From Abelmoschus esculentus (Eukaryota > Streptophyta > Magnoliopsida > Malvales > Malvaceae), in NCBI GenBank assembly GCA_035048815.1, contig JAUCBN010000006.1:23203001-23267000 (forward strand): a stretch of DNA of 64,000 nt, in the 5' to 3' direction. Positions 11,829 through 24,600 of this stretch are shown here, piece after piece. Made by a program: the position numbers and the translations under genes. The notes beneath the pieces are model-generated. The model did not search any database, was not told the DNA's origin, and was given only the letters and a program-made list of their open reading frames with translations. Position 1 is the stretch's first letter, and each line of letters starts with the position of its first letter.

Positions 11829-13251
11829 TCACTTTTGTCTCCTCCATCTTTTGATAACATGTAACATTATCTGATTCCAAGTATCGATAGGACCCGGAAG
11901 ACACCAATGTACACAGTCATTTTGAACATGTTCTTGAACCCCATTAGCCAACGGAAACGGATACATGTAAGGCCCCGGATGACCATCTGGTCTCATAAAT
12001 GATAATTTGGTTACATCCAATGTCTCAAGTCTCAACCCCTCAATTTGCTTTGCATTTGCCTTGGCAGCTTCGATTTCTTCGACCGCAAGCAATCTCATAT
12101 CCGCATCCATTCCTTCAAAAATCTTCTCTCCTTCCTTGTAAGGTTCTGTTTTGGGACAAGCACCAGCCTTATCCCAGTCACCTTCAAAATGTGAAGGCGA
12201 AAAACTGGTTAAAAACACATCGATTCCGTCACCACTAGCCGATTTCCTTTCGATTATCGTCTTGAGGGCGGTCTTTATCGCCTTCCTCATCACATCATAA
12301 AAGCCTATCTCGGTTTGATTTAGTCCAGGGCAGTAATGGCAACCTAAAACTGAACCACCCTCGTAATAAACAGCCGGATGAAGAAACCAATGCCCCATTG
12401 AGAGTACAATCATATCTAAATGGTCCAAATCAGATCCCCACCTTTCGTCTACAACATCAACATACAATTCATTATGATCTGGGCCAGTTTTGGATTTCTC
12501 GACACCTTTAACAAGAAACGGCGACCAATAAACCGACACGGTAACGTTATGGGAAGCGAAATGCCACCGACGGAACTTGTTATCCTCACCGTTGGTGTAA
12601 ACTAAGTTCGGATTTGAAACGGTGGCGAGCATGCAAAGGAGTGATTCCAATTGGTTCCTAGCCATAGAATCACCCACAAAAGCTATGTGCTTGTTACTAA
12701 GGAGGTTGAAGAAAGTGTTGGGATCAAACCTCGTGAGCTCGCATTGGCTCGGTTGCCATCGCCAGTAAAGGAAACCCAAGTCTGGTCTGCCATGGGAGAT
12801 GCAATTTTGACTGGCTTTGATTGTACCACAGGTTGTGCCATTGTATAAAGGTCCCATCTTGTCATGTACCCATCTGCCATTTGTGTAGTTACATGGAGCT
12901 TCCTTAGCTATTTCCTCTTCTGCAAAAAAAAAAAAAAAGAAGAAGAAAACTTGATTAATAATAATAACACCCATGATCGAAAAAGTTAGAAAAAGGTAAA
13001 AAAGTCTGACAACTTTCATTTTTACTGTATGTACCTCTGGATAAAGAAGAAGAAGAAGAAGAAGAAGAAGAAGAGGTGGGTGGGTGTTTGCCGTGAGGAA
13101 GCTGATCTGTGATGGATAAAGGGGAAGGGAAAGAGTGAAAGTAGAAGCGAAAGAGAGCTATGGGGAAGATGGCATAAAGAACATAAGGCCAGAACTTTGG
13201 TATGAAAGAACGGGAGTGAGTTTGGGCTTTGAGTGGACTCGTTGCACCCAT
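11829..13251 (-). CDS. TRICHOME BIREFRINGENCE-LIKE polysaccharide O-acetyltransferase
   Basis: Two exons on the minus strand, 13251-13035 and 12919-11829, joined by a GT-AG intron whose acceptor follows a pure pyrimidine run; total 1308 bases, 435 residues. A membrane anchor (WPYVLYAIFPIALFRFYF) lies at about 20-37, followed by a serine-rich linker encoded by a GAA/TCT-type microsatellite. The TBL domain starts at APCNYTNGRWV, has the GDS nucleophile motif (FVGDSMARNQ, about 155-157) and the DxxH motif DCVHWCLPGP near 407-410. These are the catalytic residues of Golgi enzymes that transfer acetyl groups to cell-wall polymers. The sequence looks closest to the TBL19-27 clade (AXY4-like, xyloglucan), but the polymer is inferred only. 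Confidence 0.93.
13045..13074. repeat. (AAG)n microsatellite inside the TBL coding region
   Basis: About nine AAG units on the plus strand; read on the minus strand it encodes the ten-serine run in the linker of the TBL protein. Length variation here would change the linker but not the frame. Confidence 0.85.
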
Positions 13252-14567
13252 TTGAGTATTAAGACAAAGATGTCTCTGTCTGTTTTCTGGGTAATCTCTA
13301 GTCTCAAATTAGAACATTCTCCACCTCTTGTGCTGCTTTTTTCTTGGCCACTGGAGAACAATGGAAAGCTTATTATAAGTCTGTGGCATCCCAGGAATCT
13401 TATGGTCTTAGTCGATATACTATGTTAGTTAGCCAACAAACCCATTGCTTTGAGCACGTCTTTAGTCTTACCTCCAAGACAGCTCAACGGGTGTGCCACT
13501 CTGCCAACTTTGACATTTGTCCTTTTTAAGATTCCAACCCTAAATTTATTTGAACATCCTGCCCAACACCATGGGTGCATGTGTTTTATATTCACAAACC
13601 TCGGCAAAGTGATATGTACATTGAATCTTTTGTAACAACTTCTACTGCTTCCCATGAATCTTGGCTTATGAGTGTCCAAGAGACCCTCTTCCCCGCCGTC
13701 CATCCCTTCCTTTCTCAAATATCAAATCATCTTCAAATAAACGTTGGGTGTGGTAATAAGATGGTTGTGGATGATGAGGAAAAGACGATGAAGCAGAATC
13801 CAAGTTATGGGGTCGCCATGGAAATGGGATTGCAATCTATTTTGAGATCTAATTCTGTTGTCTGAATCCACTCTCACTCATGGACATCTAATTCCTTGTC
13901 TAATTGTGTCAACAATACATGTTCCAGCCACCGACACAAGTATATACATATTTTCTTAAAAAATACAAAATAATTTTAGTTTATGATAAATAAATTAACT
14001 ATAGGATTCGAATTTTATTATGTCCATTTTATCAATAAAAGATGGGCCATTTTAAAAGAAATGTTGTACAATTTTTTACACAAGACTTGGCTATCCGAAA
14101 TCCGATACTTGATTTTGTTTAATAGAAACTCATTCTACTGTCCGCTAAATCCAACAAATCTACAGTTAACATAGTTTTGGACCTATGCGATCCCTCAAGT
14201 TCAACCATTGACCACGTCTAAACCGAGAAGCCTAAGCCTACCAGTGCAAGTTCCAAAACTTTGTCACAATTCTCCACGTGGAGGTCGTGCCGCTTTTCCA
14301 GGACCTAGTGTCCGTGCCTATTCGTCATGCCTTAAATTTGTCAATCATTAACATTGATCGAGTAACAATCATAATCTAATGACGACCCTGGCTTGGCCTG
14401 AAATGTGGCGTATTCAAACAAGGGACGGCTTGCTTCCGTAACTCTCTTATTTGTATATAGATCAGTACGATGGTGGGGGAGATGTAAACTGTAAAGAAAC
14501 AGACTGCTCTTCTTCCCTTCATCTTGCAATCTTCCTTAGCTTCTCTTTCATTTGAGCGGAGATAGAG
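13252..14567. other. Divergent spacer between TBL and PADRE genes
   Basis: Holds the upstream regions of two divergent genes. Higher GC than most spacers up to 13870. Several 60-97 codon open frames overlap on both strands; none shows a recognised family. Confidence 0.4.
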
Positions 14568-15188
14568 ATGGGGAATTGTCAGGCCATTGATGCTGCTGCG
14601 TTGGTGATACAACATCCGTGTGGCAAGATCGAGAGATTATATTGGTCTGTTCCCGTAAGTGAAGTCATGAGATTGAACCCAGGTCATTATGTTTCGCTCA
14701 TCATTCCGTTGCCTGAGTCTGATCAGAACGAGAATCCAGATGACAAGACCGTGAGTTTCACTCGTGTCAAGCTTCTTCGTTCTAGTGATACTCTCGCCCT
14801 AGGCCATGCTTATCGCCTCGTCACTTCTCAAGGTCTTTTCCTCCACCTAGCCAGCCAACCAGACCCTGATGTTTGGTTAATTGTTCTGAATTCTGAGTAT
14901 GAAACTAATGGTTTGTATGTTTTGGCTGAGGTTGCAGAGGTTATGGAGGTTTTAAACGCGAAGAAATATGCGAAAACGAAACGGCAACAACAACACCTGG
15001 AATCAAGTGAAAAGTTGCAGCACGAACAAGAAGAAGGGAACCAAAGTTCAGAGACGTTGCAGTCTGGGGTTGTGACATTGACAAAACATGAAAGACGACG
15101 CCCGAGGACAGCACCTGTGAACGCTGCTGCAATGAGCTCGAAATCATGGCGGCCTTCATTACAGAGCATCTCGGAGTCTGCAAGCTGA
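14568..15188 (+). CDS. PADRE (DUF4228) domain protein
   Basis: A single-exon gene of 206 codons. The N-terminus MGNCQA is the family hallmark and fits an N-myristoylation site with a nearby cysteine. The PADRE domain follows: AALVIQHPCGKIERLYWSVPVSEVM, PGHYVSLII, then VKLLRSSDTLALGHAYRLVT. The C-terminal third is polar, rich in Gln/Glu and Lys, and carries the short conserved-looking element ending SKSWRPSLQSISES. Family genes are often induced by pathogens, cold or salt; the molecular function is not known. Start is the first Met and matches the family. Confidence 0.9.
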   Translation: MGNCQAIDAAALVIQHPCGKIERLYWSVPVSEVMRLNPGHYVSLIIPLPESDQNENPDDKTVSFTRVKLLRSSDTLALGHAYRLVTSQGLFLHLASQPDPDVWLIVLNSEYETNGLYVLAEVAEVMEVLNAKKYAKTKRQQQHLESSEKLQHEQEEGNQSSETLQSGVVTLTKHERRRPRTAPVNAAAMSSKSWRPSLQSISESAS

Positions 15189-15417
15189 TACTGTTTCTAA
15201 AGATCGAACTGAGTTTTGGAAATGGTGATCTACTACAACTTCATTATCAAGTATGAACCCAAAAACAATACAAAGATTAAAATAAAGAAATTCACCCATA
15301 TGAATGAAGATGGTAACTTAGTTTTGTTATTGTACTCTCTGTATAGATTCCCAGTACATTGTATGTTGATATTCTGGTAATAAATCTTCTTGTCTTTCAC
15401 TCTATTAATTTATACCA

Positions 15418-15461
15418 ATCCCCATCCCCATCCCCATCCCCATCCCCATCCCCATCCCCAG
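15418..15461. repeat. (CCCCAT)n minisatellite
   Basis: About seven perfect copies of a six-base unit, 230 bases downstream of the PADRE stop codon. It is likely polymorphic. Confidence 0.95.
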
Positions 15462-18400
15462 GTACTTCATAGTTCATACTCGGTGTGCAAGAAATTGATT
15501 TTTAAGCCTATTTTCTTGATAAAGTTTCAGCCCATCGTATTCGAAACATAGGTCTTAGCCCAATTAGACAGTTGTGGGTGGTCAAAGTTCAAACCCAAAT
15601 ACCCAACCTAAAACACTTAGCCCTATAAAATGAGGCATTGGTTTTTTTAAATAAGTTACGTTGGTTACAGTGGCATCTATTCTAGAGTATATTTTTAATA
15701 TTCGAATTTATGATCTTTAAAAACCATTCCCTTAACTATTAAAGTAAGATAGATCGTGCAAGCAATTGATTTTTAAGTTTGAGCATCAGAGTTTTTTTAG
15801 AATTTTGATATTTTAGTGTTTTTTTTTAATCAAGGACTTTAAGCTTTAAAGAAAATAAAAGAAGACGCTAACTACCAAAAACAAAAATATATATTTTTTA
15901 AGATTTTCTTATATTAATCCAATTATGTATAATTAAATCATGGAGTGGGGCAGCTGATTAAATCATGGAGTTCTTGTAAATGGAGGGGACCTTAGACATT
16001 AAAGCAATGGGATAAGTGATTTCTTAAATATAATCAAAACAAATCTTCAAAGCCGTCATTTTTTTCAACAAAAATAAATATAAACAATTAGGTTGAAATA
16101 AAGTTTTAGTGCCATTGATACACGGATAAAAATCGTCTATTTTAAATATGTTTTTTTAGTGTTTTTATTTTAAAAGAGTGAATTTAAATTAAGCATTTAA
16201 GATGAAGCATAAAAAATTAAGTTATAGTATTTTATAGGGTTTGAAGTTTAAAATTTAAGTGTGAGATTAAGATTTTTATTTTTTTTTATTTTTTTTAATA
16301 TTAAACATAGAAAGGAGCAAACTTATTGAGGGGGATTTTTTTTTGGTAGACTAGAGTAAAAATCTTCTGTCTCTTCATCATATATTCTTTCACGCTTTCT
16401 ATTGAAATTTTTTAAAAGGTTAAATTTTAAACCCTAACTTTCATTTTCTATATCTTAAACCCTAAATTTTATTCCCTAAAAATATACTATACTCGAATTC
16501 TCTTAACCCTAGTTACATCTTCTAACCTTGAATCCTAAACTCTATACCCTAAACCTCTAATTTAAAACGAAGACATTGAAAAAAACATAAGAAAAAAGTA
16601 GATTGCGGAACCCCACTTTCAACTCTGTGTGCTCCACGATCATCACGTTTCCCTTTCTTCAAATCCATATAATTGCAAATGACAAATTCTAAAGCTTTTG
16701 TTATTATAACCAACCATATGCTTTACCTTTTCTCGACAGCCATGGGCGGAGCCACATGGAAATTCGTTGGAAGATATTTTATACAGGAATAGAATTCGTA
16801 TGTTTTTTTTTATATTATTTTATATATTTCATTAATAATTTTATAGTACACGTATTAATAATTTTTTTAATATTTTATTAATTATTTATGTTTTATGGAT
16901 AATACAGTACCTGGTATAAGAAACACTGCAGGAAAAAGACTCACGGAGTCTATTCGTAACATATACGTGTTGGAATGCACGGTTTACGAGATTATCATCT
17001 GTACCAGCGTGTAGCATACATGCATGCATGCAAGCATGTACATACAGTATGTTTTCTAAATTATCCATTTCTTCCCCTTGCCACAAAAGAAACAAATGAT
17101 ATTAAAGAACAGATTTAGGGTTAAAATATCAAACCAAATCACCTTGGTATTGAAGTATACAACAATTTTTCCGGTAAACAGTTCTTGCTTTCTTACAGTG
17201 CATGTCCCTCTGGTTTCACGTTTTGTCTTGAACTAACCCGGGTTTTCATTACAATCACAAACATATATTTCTATGCTAAAGGTGATGATTAAACGGAAGA
17301 CTCTTTTGTCGTGGATCCACTCTTGGGAATGGGGTGTGCAGCAGGCACTATGACAAAAGTTCAATAAAGAACAGTAAACAACGCTCCCTCGAGAGTATCC
17401 AAAGACACTCAGTTGGAAAACCCCAAAGCACCAGTCTTTTATATATTTCTATATACAGCTTTGCTCCACGTTCTCTCTGCAAAGACGCACATTATTCTTA
17501 CAATCCAGACATCCAGTACACAGATGTCATGGCATCAAGTACCGAATGAAGCTTCGAATTCGATATATTTGACGGTCCATAATTAAAGGGTCAAGCATGG
17601 ATTTCATCTCAGCAGATATGTTAATATGATCAAGGATTCATGGTATATAATATGTATAAGTTTCTCTTTTTTTTCTTTAGCGTGCTTCTATGGGGACAAT
17701 TGAAGCGCCCGATGGAGAGGAGAAAGATGACCGTGTCTTGAATTCAGCATATCATTCTAGCTTTTGAACTCTTTAGCATGAGTTGGGGCCTGGGGGCCAA
17801 TATGAAACTTTTACTGACAACCCCACGAGCTTGGTTTTACGAACAAAAAACATCTTTCAAAAGCTCAATTTTAAGGGTCCTCGGTCCTCCATTTTTGTCA
17901 TTGCCATGTTCTAAAGTAGAAAATATGCTGAACAAAAGAGTTGGTAAGAGAGCTGGATTCTGCACACTCCTGATCTTTTCGCTTTTCATATATAGGGGAG
18001 ATGAAATTTGAAAAGAAAGTTTGGCTTTGGGGAGTATACTTTGGATTCCTCACTTTAAACATCTTTTTTGGACGGAAAAAAACTAAGCCCTAGTAAAAAA
18101 AATTAAAAGAAATCAACTAAATCTCTAGTTACTTTTTGCCGATGTGGTTAACAAACTCTTACAATGGCAACACATGTTATACGTAAAAATTTAATTTAGT
18201 TAAATAATGCGAGTCTAACATACAATAGGTTTAGGATATCGATTAATAGAAGATAAATTTTGATATTTGTCTAAAAACTTAAAATGTTAGACTTTTTTTA
18301 TAATTTTTTAGGTTAGTTTGTAAGTATCGATGCTTGTCCAAAAACATGAAAAAAAATTCAATCTCTCCCAATTTTTAGATCTAAAAATTTATTCAAATTT

Positions 18401-20155
18401 TGTTTCATCTAATATTTGATCCTAAATTTTAACTCTATCCCTGATTATATCAAGCTTCGACTATGGACACATCAGCCGCCGGCCGGTAACAGACGAACAC
18501 GGTATTAAAGGATGGACTCATGATGAAAAATGAGAAGCCAAAGTCCCATATCAATCGGCATGATTTGTTGTTGAAGATAAATGTCATGTCCTTATCAAAT
18601 CCCCCCTGTTCGATTATTACATTTATACGCTCCAACCCATCATCATCCTGCATGCGTCGTTAAAAACAAACCAATTCATCAACTAAAATAAAATAATCAA
18701 AGTGTTTAGTAATATTACTACACAATATTCCCCATTGCTGTTTAGTACCACCTCATTGCATTCCGACAGCTTGCCCTATTATCTGTCTCTTTTGCAGATT
18801 AATCCAAACATTTATCATATAATACAATATATTAATTATTATATTGTGACAAAAACCCCACGGAGTGGGCTGTTGGGGATTAATTATAGCTATTAATTTC
18901 ATGTTGCATTTAGTTATACTAATGTGACCTTTTCAGTGGGGAAGATGGTGACTCTTTGGGGTTCATAGCTTTATAAATGGATTCTTCATATAATTATATC
19001 ACTCCAAGTGGATTCCGACACGTTTGATCATTGAATCCACACAGTTTGAAGAAAACAAGAAAAATAAAAACCAGTTAGGGTTTAGGTTTTGATGTTGATT
19101 TCAGAGCAATGAAACAAAGATTGGGTCGTAAATTAATGTCAGAATAATCAACCTGAAATTGTTATATGAGAGTGGGGATGTGGTCCTGGAATCCCTTAAT
19201 CTATGGGGAAGAAGAATATACAAGTCGGAAAGCTGCAGTAAGAACGAAGACTTGGACTTTCTTTCACACTGGTTCATAGCCATGTATGTATATGTACAGT
19301 AAGATAAGATGCCACTTTTCTATCTGCACGAGGATTGGTTGAGCTGTCCTAAAAATGCATGGTTATGGTTGTACGTCCCACTTGGAAATACGTTACGTGT
19401 GGTGAACGGGTTATTTAACTGCTAACAGTGATTATAGTAATATATGTTTTAAATTGTAAGTAAAACGACGTTTTTAGATCTTGTTATTATTATAAAACGA
19501 TCGTTATTATGGTAGGTATCAGTTATTTGAATTTTTTTAAAAATTAAATTAAAATGAAAGAAAATAATATTTTAATATGATTTTTATTTATTCATCGGTC
19601 GAATACACCAAGAAAAAAGGTCCCCAAACCCCTTGTGTATGATCTTATAGACCAAAAGCTGGTCGTGAAACAAATTTTCCTCGCGAGAAATTTCAAAAAA
19701 TTAAAATGTCAAAGGGAAAATTGATATGCATACGTGTCTCCGTCACACGCATGAACACCACCGGAAAAAATCCGATATATGTTTAGAAATGAATGAAAAG
19801 AAACGAGGCATTTCCCACCAAGAAAAGCACACGTACACACGTGCGTGCCACACATGCCAAATGTGTGAACATGCAATCTAAAAAAACAGCTCAGCTCGAG
19901 CTTCAACCCGGCTTACCGGAACTTCTCTGCTTTCGGTTCTCCTCTGCCTAAAAGGGACCCGCCATCTCCTCCATTTCAATGCTTTAACACCCTCGCACTA
20001 TAGAATATTTATGTAACGGACCCCCATTTCCTTTGGATTCTACAAACTCATCCCCAGCGAAGAAAATTATTTGATAAATCGCTATATTCTTTTTTACATG
20101 CATTCTGGCAGATCCATTTCAGCAATTTTCTTTTTTCTTTTGTTTGTTGTTTCCC
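15462..20155. other. Long intergenic region
   Basis: No gene supported. It holds one member of a CCCTAA-rich dispersed repeat (16357-16612, listed separately). The phrase TTAAATCATGGAGT occurs twice at 15934-15972. Around 17270-17560 GC is higher and a TATA-like TATATATT is present, but the only ATG frame is 6 codons. A 67-codon minus-strand frame at 18450-18653 has no recognised domain. Confidence 0.45.
16357..16612. repeat. CCCTAA-rich dispersed repeat, copy A
   Basis: Starts AAAATCTTCTGTCTCTTC and continues with many degenerate (T)AAACCCTAA units, then CTCTAATTTAAAACGAAGACA and ends near AGTAGATT. The same order of blocks occurs at 58238-58474 and, in part, at 36187, 44350 and 46505. Confidence 0.6.
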
Positions 20156-21593
20156 TTACTTGGAGTTTCTGTCATCGTCCACCCGGAAGCAGTTATTTAA
20201 TTTTCTTCTTTTGTAAGAAGGTAATGAAGAAGACGATGAAGATGAGTCACTGGGCCTCATTCTCCCTCGGATTGTTACCCGGAGCTGCGACAACACCTTT
20301 GGTTGTTTCCTCCTCGCATTGTCTTCAACAAGTTCTTGCATTAACCTGTAGCAGCTTAGGATTTTCTCCTGCAAGAATCCGGATAATTTCACATATTCAC
20401 ACACCGGTTTCTAGTAAAACTGGGAAGTGGGAATCGATCGTGACGTGTTTTTACATCTTAGTACTTGAACTTACCTTGCTTAGTCCATCACACCATGACT
20501 CGGCATGCTCAGGATTGAAAAGAGACAGGTTTGGAATTTCATTGGCTGCACAAAGTATCGCGGCGGCAGCGATGCTTGACGGCCGATATTCTAGAAAGCT
20601 CGCCTCTGTTCAATGTTCATAAATTTCAAAATAATTATTTAAAATCTGTATTACCCACCGACATATATAAGTAATAAGAGAATAGAAATGGTGGTTCGAA
20701 ATTCGAATAGTACCTTTGATATTGGATAAAATAATATCCGACGCCCTTGAAACCAGAAAACCCAGAAAAGTTGCTGTTGGATCGAGCTTGCATGCAAAGA
20801 AATCAATGAAACTGAATGGCGTCACTGATCGCAGTCTCCAATCCAGAACCGTCAGCACCAGCAGTTCCATTCTTTGAATTGTTTTTGGTTCAAAAATATA
20901 TTTCGCTCCCTCCACCTGAAGATCTATAAGAGATGGAACAAGAGGTTCCTCCATCTTTGCCGCCAACGACAAGCAAGCAATCGATAAGAGTTGCAATGGC
21001 CACCCACTGTTTTCCTGAATGGTAAAACAAATTCAATCACTTAAATTCACTTATTCACCTAGTAAACTAAATCCTTCACCGGCGACGGAAGAAAAATCTC
21101 ACCGGCAAGCGGCGGGAGCACATAAACCGGTCCAGATAGTTAACGGAAAGATAGGCCGTTAAAGGCTGCAAATTGTAGTATGCTTGAACCTGCAAGCAAA
21201 CAAACAAAAAGGGATTGTTGAAAAAGTTGTGTGTATTTTAGCAAAGCCACGAAGCTTTCGAACTAAAGTGCGCTGGTGGTATTGTTGTAATATCGAAGAA
21301 CAGTGCATATTTGTACAGTATTAGTCAGTTAAACGGTTTACCTTTAGAATCCATGCAACGGATTCCTCTCGAGCCGTCGCGTCAAGAGATCGACACTGAA
21401 ACCGAGCCAGGTAATCAAACCCGGGGACGAAGTTCGTTTCGTCTTCAATAAAGCCATCGATGGAGGATTCATCGATGGAAGTCGCCGGAGACTCTAGCTC
21501 CGATGAACACGCCGGTGACTCACCGGATAACACTTCGTCGGAATCTTCAGCGCAGAGTAAGTCCGTGAAGCGATCGGAACATGACAACGACAT
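20156..21593 (-). CDS. CYCD1: D1-type cyclin (CYCD1;1-like)
   Basis: Five exons on the minus strand: 21593-21342, 21189-21103, 21014-20714, 20605-20475 and 20368-20156; total 984 bases, 327 residues, all GT-AG. The retinoblastoma-binding LxCxE motif is LLCAE at residues 12-16. The cyclin box covers exons 1-3 (SLDATAREESVAWILK, then AYLSVNYLDRF and KMEEPLVPSL), followed by the second cyclin fold (FLEYRPSSIAAAAIL) and a serine-rich tail ending in KRRKL. D cyclins bind CDKA and phosphorylate RBR to drive G1/S. The order of motifs fits CYCD1;1. In-frame Mets at 21647 and 21695 would add 18 or 34 residues; Arabidopsis has a short N-terminal extension, so 21647 is a real alternative. Confidence 0.95.
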
Positions 21594-21695
21594 ATTGAGA
21601 TTTGGAAACGATGCCGGAAATCGTAGCCGCTGATTCCTCCTCCTCATGTCTCCATACCTAGCAGTAGATTTAGTAATATCTCGATGACGAAACAA

Positions 21696-24600
21696 AGAGA
21701 CGGAGATGGGCGTCTGAGTGTGGAAGATGAAAGACAGAAATTGTTTTATTGGGTTTTTTTGATAGTTTGGGGTTGGGGAGGTGTGATATAAAAATCCGAG
21801 GATTCTTTTTGTTTGGGGGGTAATAGAGGGATAAGATTTTCCCGGGAAACGGGATTCCAGTTTTGGAGGGGACTAACAAAGTGTTGTCAATTGGATAATT
21901 TAAGGGTAAATTACGCAAATTACCACTCAATCATTTTTTAATTTTTATTTTAATCACTTCATTTTAAAAACTAAGTTTCAGAATTATTCTTATTCTGATT
22001 ACTCTAAATTCTTATTATAAAGTATTCAGATAACAATTTAAACTAACAAATCAAATTCAATTATTTAATTAAACCAAAAAATAAGCATTAAATTAAAATT
22101 TATAATTTAATTTTGCAGCTCCATTCCATGGTACCAAAATTAACCTTCCACGTTGAAAGCTGTCATTGGATCCGTACTAATTTAACCTTTGAGAAATTTT
22201 GTAAATTAATATTATACTTTCAACTCTTAATTTGTAGAATGATATTTTAAAGTGATTGACAATTTTTGTACGAATTAAATGGGGTCGATCGATTTGGACA
22301 CCCAATATGTCCTATTAAATGGCTTTATGATATTATGTATATTATTTGTTGAGCATAGAGATTATGACCTAAGGCTTAGGTAATTATTATGTCTTTATTT
22401 TTATATTTTGTTGTCTGAAAAATTATCAACCAAAATAGAAATGAGACAAGAAATGAACGAAAGAAAGGGAAAATGATAATTAAAATGTTAATATGGTTGA
22501 TATTAACTGTTAAGTATATGTCATTAAAATTCAGATCGACATATCATACGGTACTTAAAAGAAATACATCTCAAATAAATTAACATTTAACATATCTTTT
22601 ATTTAAAGATTTATTTTGAAAGCATCGTATCATTATTCATAAGACAATATGTTAATCGAATATAATATCTTATGAGGCATAGTAAATGTTAGTAGTCAAT
22701 CTCTTAATTCCGATATGAGCATAATATAATATCTTTAGACCTTAAATTATCCCTAAAAAATCATCTTAAAGAGATATTATGTTATATATTTGGCCTCAAA
22801 ACCTGCATACTTAAACCCTACATTAGCTTAAGAGAGATCACTTATATCATGATAACTCAACTATTAATCATAGGAATAAGGGCTGGAAGTATAAAAAATT
22901 AAAAAATAATTTTAAAATAAAATTTAATATCTATATTTTAAATAATTTTATTATTTAAAAATTAAAAAAATTCATATTTAATTTTAATATTTAATTATTT
23001 TTAAACAAATTTCTCTAGTAATTTTTAAAATTTATTATTAAATTTCTGAAAGATTTGATATCTACCTCTCATAATTCCGTGTTGACCCCATGACTTCACA
23101 CCTTGTGTATTTATTCTGCAGACACTGGCTCCCTGTCCTAGTCCCGAAGCTGGCATCAGCAGCTTCGTCTTTTGTCAATACCTAATTTTGAAGAAAAAAT
23201 GACTCAAACGAAAATACAAACCCAGGTCAATAGGACAGAAAAAGGTTATGAATCTGCTTTTTGTGTAAATTTATTAGTATTTATGATTAATATTCAAATT
23301 TATTATTCAGAAATACCCTTTCATTTGAAATATTTAATATTTAACGAATAATAAGTGTTTTTTTTAAATAAAAAAACAATAGAAGAGGATCTACATTTTA
23401 ATATTATGTTAAACAACTAACTTAAAATCATTTAATAATATTTAAAAATATCGGTTTAAATGTAAGATGTAATCGGAATTTTGACTGATATATATATTAA
23501 GAATTTTATTTTAAAAATCAATAACAACATTTTTAATCTTTAAAATTTTAAAATCAAATAAAATAATTAATGATATATATAATTATGGATAAGCCTAATT
23601 ATAAATCGTAATATATGATATTTATTATAAAGTTACCCTTGTACAAAATAAAAAAAATTGGACCCTTACTGGTGACATGCAATCATGGATGAGCCTAATT
23701 ATAAGCCTTCGGATTCTGGTATCCGTTCCTATCCCACACCATTTTATCACACTCAAAAGTAAAAATACTATTCACATAGGACCACATAAATCTTCCTTTG
23801 TGACATTGGTCGGTCCAATTGGGATGTTTGATGCCATCTAGGATCTAACCACATGGAACAACTTTGAATTTCTGTTGTCAACACCTTGGGTGTTAGTTAC
23901 TCCAAACAAATTTTAAACAATAAATAATCATACATTTATATCAATAACTTCTTGAAGGTTGAATTTATGGTTAATTTTAATATTTGATATATTTTTTAAA
24001 TCAATTATAATAGTTATAATAGTATTTATTTTAAAATATATTTTTAATAATTGAATATTAATTGTTTAATCAATATATTATAATATCGGTGTTTAAACTC
24101 AAGACCTTGGGTATTAGAGACACTGTGTAATTTAATAAAATGTGGCTCTTAGAAGTAATTGTTCATAACTCTCATTAGTTCTAAAAATATAATCCTTAAA
24201 AACAATTATTTTTTAGGACCCCTGTGCAGTCATTTCTATTGCGATTGTTCAGAACCTCGCTGATTCTACTAAGCAATAGTAATAAGAATAATCAATAAAA
24301 TTCTATAATCAATGTAACATTTAGGAAACAATTACAACTCATATTTTTTAAGAGTATTTTCAAAACTTTTATAATAAATTTCGAGATTAACATTAATAAT
24401 GTAGTTTATCAAAATTTTGGGACCTTGTGCGATCGCTCCTATTGTGTCTGTCCAGAACCTCCACTGCCTCGGAAACAACAATCATTCCCTCAACCACTGA
24501 GACAAGATAATTCATACTTATTTTTATATATTCGCACCCAATTATTAGGGTTAAAGTCTTCATTTAACTACATACTTTATATACTCATTTATGTTATCTT

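Noticed and set aside
18450..18653. 67-codon minus-strand frame (HLH-like composition not seen, short hydrophobic stretch)
   Set aside because: No recognised domain, no plausible splice partners nearby, in AT-rich repeat-like DNA.
20071..20622. 183-codon plus-strand frame
   Set aside because: It is the antisense of cyclin exons 4 and 5 and their intron.
23119..23160. CTGGCTCCCTGT resembling part of miR160
   Set aside because: Only 12 bases match and no complementary arm is present within 200 bases.
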